Shown here: piece by piece, positions 58,979-64,000 of the stretch
How positions within the stretch are numbered: position 1 is the stretch's first letter
Layout: every line of letters begins with the position of its first letter
The notes under the pieces: model-generated
What the model was told of the DNA's origin: nothing
Database searches by the model: none
What the model saw: only the letters and a program-made list of their open reading frames with translations
Assembly: GCA_946627565.1 (NCBI GenBank)
Contig: CAMOVR010000001.1
Location: 33,242-97,241 of the forward strand
Source: an uncultured Clostridia bacterium
Lineage (GTDB): Bacteria > Bacillota > Clostridia > Christensenellales > Aristaeellaceae
Reading direction: 5' to 3'
Length of the DNA stretch: 64,000 nucleotides
Position numbers and translations under genes: made by a program

Positions 58979-59698
58979 TTATGCGTCGGCATCCGGCTGG
59001 TACATCATATGCAGAAGCCTGTCCCGGTTCTCAAGGTACAGCTTTGTGATTCTGTAGCTCTCTGTATCTTCCCAGGCCGTTTCATGGATGCCAGTGTCAT
59101 CAAAGCAGAGGATCTGTGCTTCGGGCATGCCAAGCAGGATCGGTGAATGGGTTGCAATGATGAACTGGGAGCCTTCCATGGCCATGTAGTGCAGATGAGA
59201 GATCAGTGTCAGCTGTCTCTGGGGAGAAAGGGCTGCCTCCGGTTCATCCATGAAGTATACGCCTTCCCTGCTTTCATTCTGCAGAAAGTACAGGAAACTC
59301 TCTCCGTGGGACTGGGCGTGGTAGTCATGACGTTCTTCGTAGAGGGTGGAAGCGGCGGTGGCCACATTGAAGAAACTCTCTGCACGGAAGAAGTAGCCTG
59401 CGTTCCGTTTCCGGTATCCCCGGACCATGCGGATGGCTTCATCCAGTCCGGAAGTGTCATTGAAGGTGGAAAAATGATAGTTCATGGTTCCGCCTTCTGC
59501 ATTGAAACCGTACGCAACGGCCATTCCTTCCAGCAGGGTGGACTTTCCCGTACCGTTTTCCCCGCAGAAGAATGTAATTCTGTTTTTGAAATCCATGGTA
59601 TCAAGATCCCGGATGGCCGGAATCTGACGGAGATAGGAATCATCATCTACCTGTTCCCAGTCAATGGAAATGCTCCGAATGAACAGATCAGACAGCAT
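58979..59698 (-). CDS. AAA family (RecF/ABC-like, COG3910-like) predicted ATPase
   Basis: ITFFCGENGTGKSTLLEGMAVAYGFN Walker A, HGESFL signature-like motif, GVYFMDEPEAALSPQRQLTLI Walker B, QFIIATHSPILLGMP. Confidence 0.9.
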   Translation of the reverse strand: MLSDLFIRSISIDWEQVDDDSYLRQIPAIRDLDTMDFKNRITFFCGENGTGKSTLLEGMAVAYGFNAEGGTMNYHFSTFNDTSGLDEAIRMVRGYRKRNAGYFFRAESFFNVATAASTLYEERHDYHAQSHGESFLYFLQNESREGVYFMDEPEAALSPQRQLTLISHLHYMAMEGSQFIIATHSPILLGMPEAQILCFDDTGIHETAWEDTESYRITKLYLENRDRLLHMMYQPDADA

Positions 59699-59832
59699 GG
59701 ACTGCCTCCCGGATATGGATGCTTTCACATAAATCGATTCTAAAAACACATTGGTGTTTTCGGGAGAAGATTAATGTTTTTTTCTAGTCTGTCAAGAGTC
59801 TGCGGTTTTAAGCCGCCTTTACGCAGCCTGTC

Positions 59833-61239
59833 TCAGCCGAATCCTATGGATGAGAAATGCTCGATATGCCAGTCGGGTTCTGTCCGGAAGATGAAAAACA
59901 GATCGTTGAATACCTCATCCCCGGTATCCCATTCAAGCTGCAGATACACATTCCCGTCCTCTTCCATGAGACGGATCTGGCCGTCTTCTTCAATTGCGGA
60001 GAGCAGAGACGGATAAACGTGGGAAAGAAACGCCGTGATCCGTTTCTTTGCCTCTTCGGCAAGCGCTTCCGCGTCCTTTCCTTCCGGTTCATCCATGTAG
60101 GGGTTCTTCATCCACGCGGTGTTTTTGATCTGGAAAAGACAAAGGGTATCATGATAGAAACAGAATTCCATGTTCTCGGACTCGTTAAGGCTGTTCATGT
60201 GCAGGGTTAGGAATTCATCATCCTGGGTGAATCCCACAAAGGCCAGGCTGGAACTGTCGTATCCGGCAAGTTCTGCAATGCGCCTGCCTTCCTCAATCAG
60301 CTCTTCTGCTTTGTCCGGGTTTACAAAGGCCCTTGCCTGATAGCGTTCCCAGTCTTCCACCTCTGTTACACCGTATTCTTCCGGGTCAAACAGGTCTACA
60401 TGGCTGCTCCCGTAGCTGCCGGCTTCAGCGCTGCATGTGATGTCAAGGACACGTTTATCGCCTTTTGTATCAGCAAGTCCCAGGGATATGCTGCCCTTAA
60501 CAGAAGTCAGATGGCTGTTTTCAAGGGTGCAGCTTATGTCCGCCTCAAGCAGTGAGAAAGCTGTGGTGGTTTCGCAGATGGCCTCGGTTACGGTGCCATA
60601 CTCGCTGAAATCCCAGGTATATTCTTCTTCCATTCTGTCTGGTTCATATGCCAGAAAACGCTGCATGGCAAATCTGGCCGCCATGGTCAGGACGGAATTC
60701 ACAAGCGGGTCTTCTTCCCCGTTCCACTGAAAATGTATGCTTTTCCCGGAAGCCGTTTCCTGCGTGCTGATGTGGCTGCTTAGCATGTCACTTTTTGTAA
60801 GGAGTACATTGTGCACAAGGTCAGTCAGCTGACTTACCATGAAGGTTTTCCTGAGCAGCGTGTTTTCTTTGTTGTCCATGCCGGTGGTATAGGTTCCGGG
60901 GTACATGGTTTCCATGCTGAAGAAATCCCAGTCGTTTGCTATGACGGTAAATCCGCTTTCAAACTCTCCTCCTTTTTTCCTGGGGGTCCTGAGCCTCAGG
61001 CGGTAAAAGGAATTGGTCCCGTCCTGTACATATCTTCCCAGCGCTGTTTTAAAGCGTGTCCCGTCCAGGGAGAATTCTGCATTCCCCTCAATGGTAACGT
61101 TGTCTGTTTCAAACAGCAGACCCTCTGCTGCATCAAAGAGCTCCTCCGCGGTGCCGGTTTCTTCCGCCATGGCGCACGGAAGAAGCATCATCAGGAGTGA
61201 AAGAACAATAAGGATAAATGTCTTCCGATAATGGTGCAT
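59833..61239 (-). CDS. Secreted hypothetical protein
   Basis: Signal peptide MHHYRKTFILIVLSLLMMLLPCAMA; long beta-rich-looking extracytoplasmic region; no recognised family; start chosen internally. Confidence 0.65.
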   Translation of the reverse strand: MHHYRKTFILIVLSLLMMLLPCAMAEETGTAEELFDAAEGLLFETDNVTIEGNAEFSLDGTRFKTALGRYVQDGTNSFYRLRLRTPRKKGGEFESGFTVIANDWDFFSMETMYPGTYTTGMDNKENTLLRKTFMVSQLTDLVHNVLLTKSDMLSSHISTQETASGKSIHFQWNGEEDPLVNSVLTMAARFAMQRFLAYEPDRMEEEYTWDFSEYGTVTEAICETTTAFSLLEADISCTLENSHLTSVKGSISLGLADTKGDKRVLDITCSAEAGSYGSSHVDLFDPEEYGVTEVEDWERYQARAFVNPDKAEELIEEGRRIAELAGYDSSSLAFVGFTQDDEFLTLHMNSLNESENMEFCFYHDTLCLFQIKNTAWMKNPYMDEPEGKDAEALAEEAKKRITAFLSHVYPSLLSAIEEDGQIRLMEEDGNVYLQLEWDTGDEVFNDLFFIFRTEPDWHIEHFSSIGFG

Positions 61240-61387
61240 GATATCCCTCCTGCGTTCTGATTTTGCGCCCGGCCAGACGGAAATGCATCTGTCCCGGGCA
61301 TGTAAAACATGGTACAATACATCTATATTATCGCCTGTACAGGGAATCCTGTCCATAGGCGGAACCTGTTATTTGGAGGTGTGGTCT

Positions 61388-62743
61388 TTGGCTGACAATA
61401 TTCTTCAGGGCATGCATGGCTGCAGCCGGGAAGATGAGTATGTGACACCTGCGGATCCTCTGATCCGGGAGCGGCTGGAATGGTTCCAGGACCAGAAACT
61501 GGCCATGATGATGCACTTTGGGATCTATTCCCAGCTGGGTATCTGTGAATCCTGGCCTCTTTCGGATGACGATGCATCCTGGTCCCGGGAAGACGTGATA
61601 TGGGAAAAGGACCCGGAGGTTTTCAAAAAGCAGTACCGGGATATGAACCGGAGCTTTAATCCCGTGTGCATTCAGCCGGATGCATGGGCGGACGTGGCTG
61701 CCCGCAACGGCTTCAAGTACCTGATTTTCACCACGAAGCACCATGACGGTTTCTGCCTGTTTGACTCAAAATATACGGACTATAAGGTGACGGGGGAAGA
61801 CTGTCCCTTCCATACGCACCGGCATGCGAATATCGTGCGGGATGTCTTTGATGCCTTCCGGAACAGAGGCCTGGCCATCGGCGCGTATTTCTCCAAACCG
61901 GACTGGCACTGCCCGTGGTACTGGGCCGAAGGCATGGAAAAGCCCGTTGCCGCATCCAGGAATCCCACCTATGATCCAGCCAGGCATCCTGAAATCTGGG
62001 ATAAGTTCGTGGAGTTTACCCACAACCAGATCATGGAACTGATCAGCGACTACGGAAGGATTGACATCCTCTGGCTGGACGGCGGACAGGTGGGCCCTCA
62101 GAACGGACAGGATATCCGGCTCAGTGACGTCGTGGCCAGGGCCCGTGCCATTCAGCCCTGGCTGATCACCGCAGACCGTACCATAGGCGGGGAAAATGAA
62201 AATTATATAACGCCGGAGCAGAGTGTCCCGACCTCCCCCATTCATGTGCCGTGGGAAAGCTGCGTGACGGTGGGCAGGGCATTTTCCTACCGTTACGATG
62301 AGACCTATAAGACGCCCAGGGAACTGGTGCATCTCCTGATCAATGTGGTTTCAAGGGGCGGCAACCTGGCGCTGAACATTGCCCCTGCGCCCAACGGTAC
62401 ACTCCCCCGCCCCGCGGTTAAAGCAGTGGACGGCTTGGGTGCCTGGCTTCGCGGAAACGGGGAAGCCATTTACGGAACGCGTATTGCGGAAGTGTCCGAG
62501 GCGGACGGAACCGCATTTACCCGCAAGGGCGATATGAATTATGCGCTGATGAAGCTGCCGGAAGGTGAAGCGCTGGGTGAAACCGTTCTGATTCCCTGGG
62601 TTAAGCCGGTCAGCTGTGTCAGGCTTCTGGAGCTGGATGCGGCCCTGCCTTTTGAAACCACAGAGGCAGGACTGAAGGTATCCATCCCTGAAATTCTCAG
62701 GGGATCCAGCCCCCTTGCCCCGGTATTCCGCCTTGAGCCCTGA
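61388..62743 (+). CDS. Alpha-L-fucosidase-like glycoside hydrolase family 29, probably TTG start
   Basis: LAMMMHFGIYSQLGICESWPL, LIFTTKHHDGFCLFDSKYTDYKV, YGRIDILWLDGGQ, VPWESCVTVGRAFSY, LINVVSRGGNLALNIAPAPNG; GGAGG 8 nt before TTG; no signal peptide. Confidence 0.9.
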   Translation: MADNILQGMHGCSREDEYVTPADPLIRERLEWFQDQKLAMMMHFGIYSQLGICESWPLSDDDASWSREDVIWEKDPEVFKKQYRDMNRSFNPVCIQPDAWADVAARNGFKYLIFTTKHHDGFCLFDSKYTDYKVTGEDCPFHTHRHANIVRDVFDAFRNRGLAIGAYFSKPDWHCPWYWAEGMEKPVAASRNPTYDPARHPEIWDKFVEFTHNQIMELISDYGRIDILWLDGGQVGPQNGQDIRLSDVVARARAIQPWLITADRTIGGENENYITPEQSVPTSPIHVPWESCVTVGRAFSYRYDETYKTPRELVHLLINVVSRGGNLALNIAPAPNGTLPRPAVKAVDGLGAWLRGNGEAIYGTRIAEVSEADGTAFTRKGDMNYALMKLPEGEALGETVLIPWVKPVSCVRLLELDAALPFETTEAGLKVSIPEILRGSSPLAPVFRLEP

Positions 62744-62945
62744 CATGGCGCAGACGAACGGAATGATCCGCCGGCGGCAGAATCCTGTCCATTTGCGGCA
62801 GGCAGGCATATTCAGCATCTGTTTTCTGATGGGACAGATAATCTGCTCTTGAATCAGAAGTTCAGATTTGTTACCATGTATCATGTTCGTACGTATGCCA
62901 GTTCATCTGGCGTGTAAACGGCGCAGACAAAAGGAGGATTCATTT

Positions 62946-63584
62946 ATGGATCAGGTTTTTGAAAAACTGGGAAAACTCGGTATTGTTCCCGTTGTTGTTC
63001 TTGATGACGCCAAGGACGCTGAAGCATTGGGACAGGCGCTCATGGAGGGCGGACTTCCCTGTGCGGAAGTGACGTTCCGTACCGCGGCTGCCGAGGAAAG
63101 CATCCGCATCATGTCTAAGAAATTCCCCGATATGATCGTCGGCGCCGGCACCGTACTGACCATCGAACAGGTTAACCGTGCCTGGGACGCAGGTTCCAAG
63201 TTCATCGTAAGCCCCGGTCTGAATCCGAAGATCGTGGAGTACTGCCTGAACCGGGGAATCCCGGTCTGCCCCGGCACCTGCACGCCCAGCGATGTGGAAC
63301 GCGCTCTGGATTTCGGCCTTGATGCCGTGAAGTTCTTCCCTGCTGAGCCCTCCGGCGGCCTGAAGTTCATCAAGGCCATCGCTGCTCCCTATACCGGCGT
63401 GAAGTTCATGCCCACAGGCGGCATCAACCCCCAGAACGTTCGTGATTACCTTGCCTATAACCGGATCCTGGCCTGCGGCGGAAGCTGGATGGTCACCAAG
63501 GACCTGGTCAATGCCGGTGATTATGACAAGATCCGCAGCCTCGTGAAGGAAGCAGCTGATCTGGTAAAGGAAATCCGCGGCTGA
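62946..63584 (+). CDS. eda: KDPG/KHG aldolase
   Basis: LGIVPVVVLDDAKDAEALGQALMEGGLPCAEVTFRT, GAGTVLTIEQVNRAWDAGSKFIVSPGLNPKIVEYC, PVCPGTCTPSDVERAL, VKFFPAEPSGG; AGGAGG RBS. Confidence 0.95.
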   Translation: MDQVFEKLGKLGIVPVVVLDDAKDAEALGQALMEGGLPCAEVTFRTAAAEESIRIMSKKFPDMIVGAGTVLTIEQVNRAWDAGSKFIVSPGLNPKIVEYCLNRGIPVCPGTCTPSDVERALDFGLDAVKFFPAEPSGGLKFIKAIAAPYTGVKFMPTGGINPQNVRDYLAYNRILACGGSWMVTKDLVNAGDYDKIRSLVKEAADLVKEIRG

Positions 63585-63635
63585 TGCATGCCGGATAAAC
63601 CCAAAAATCGATTCTGACAGATGGAGACGATAATT

Positions 63636-64000
63636 ATGAATCTGAATCTGAAACCCGCTTCCGAATGCCGCTATGATGCAGCCAGCCTTGGCGAGATTAT
63701 GCTCCGCCTGGATCCCGGCGAAGGCCGTATCCGTACTGCCCGTTCCTTCCGTGCCTGGGAAGGCGGCGGTGAATACAATGTGGTCCGCGGTCTGCGCCGC
63801 TGCTTCGGCATGCGCTCCGTGTGCCTGACCGCTTTTGCCGATAATGAAGTCGGCCGTCTCATGGAAGACCTGATCCTGCAGGGCGGTGTGGACACCAGCT
63901 ATATCAAGTGGATGAAGACCGACGGTATCGGCCGCACCTGCCGCAACGGCCTGAACTTCACCGAGCGCGGCTTCGGCATCCGCGGCGCCGTGGGCTGCTC
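63636..64000 (+). CDS. PfkB-family sugar kinase (2-keto-3-deoxygluconate kinase-like), 3' end cut by the window
   Basis: SLGEIMLRLDPGEGRIRTARSFRAWEGGGEYNVVRGLRRCFGMRSVCLTAFADNEVGRLMEDLILQGGVDTS; directly after eda. Confidence 0.88.
   Translation, partial: MNLNLKPASECRYDAASLGEIMLRLDPGEGRIRTARSFRAWEGGGEYNVVRGLRRCFGMRSVCLTAFADNEVGRLMEDLILQGGVDTSYIKWMKTDGIGRTCRNGLNFTERGFGIRGAVGC

Noticed and set aside
55495-59698. Confident call of an anti-phage defence island
   Set aside because: Only the ATPase/PIN/WYL families suggest it; there are no hallmark defence genes, phage or integrase context, so it is listed only as a candidate.

Overview
This window reads as ordinary chromosome of a Clostridia-like Firmicute (inferred from SigH, YacP, RlmB, ThyX, Mini-III, GlgC/GlgD, YerC and ScpA/ScpB). 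I call 58 protein-coding genes and three tRNA genes (two tandem Lys-CTT, one Pro-GGG). I see no phage, transposon, CRISPR array or rRNA. Main blocks, in order: a type IV pilus/T2SS-like operon cut by the left edge; ScpA/ScpB with a site-2 protease; alr, ligA, pcrA and tex; a glgB-glgC-glgD-glgA glycogen operon; an ECF sigma pair; sigH-yacP-rlmB-thyX-mrnC; pta-ackA; ftsK/spoIIIE; a Suv3-like helicase with a DEDDh exonuclease; paralogous membrane-anchored coiled-coil proteins; a MATE / GNAT-NUDIX / MATE operon; SPFH and GH31; an AAA ATPase / PIN-like / WYL / class IV aminotransferase cluster; a GH29 fucosidase; and KDPG aldolase with a truncated sugar kinase. The observations most worth follow-up are: (1) glycogen synthase with a histone H1-like K/A/P/T tandem-repeat tail encoded by near-identical 87-bp repeats; (2) the Suv3-like helicase plus exonuclease pair, which resembles a mitochondrial-degradosome arrangement; (3) a single-membrane-anchor coiled-coil protein with an 18-bp (6-aa PAEEAA) repeat tail; (4) the AAA / PIN-like / WYL cluster with an 11-aa acidic repeat and a perfect 12-bp hairpin carrying AGGAGG; and (5) acidic or RG-rich N-terminal extensions on SigH and RlmB. 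None of these proves a new system. Family calls come from reading motifs by eye, with no database search.
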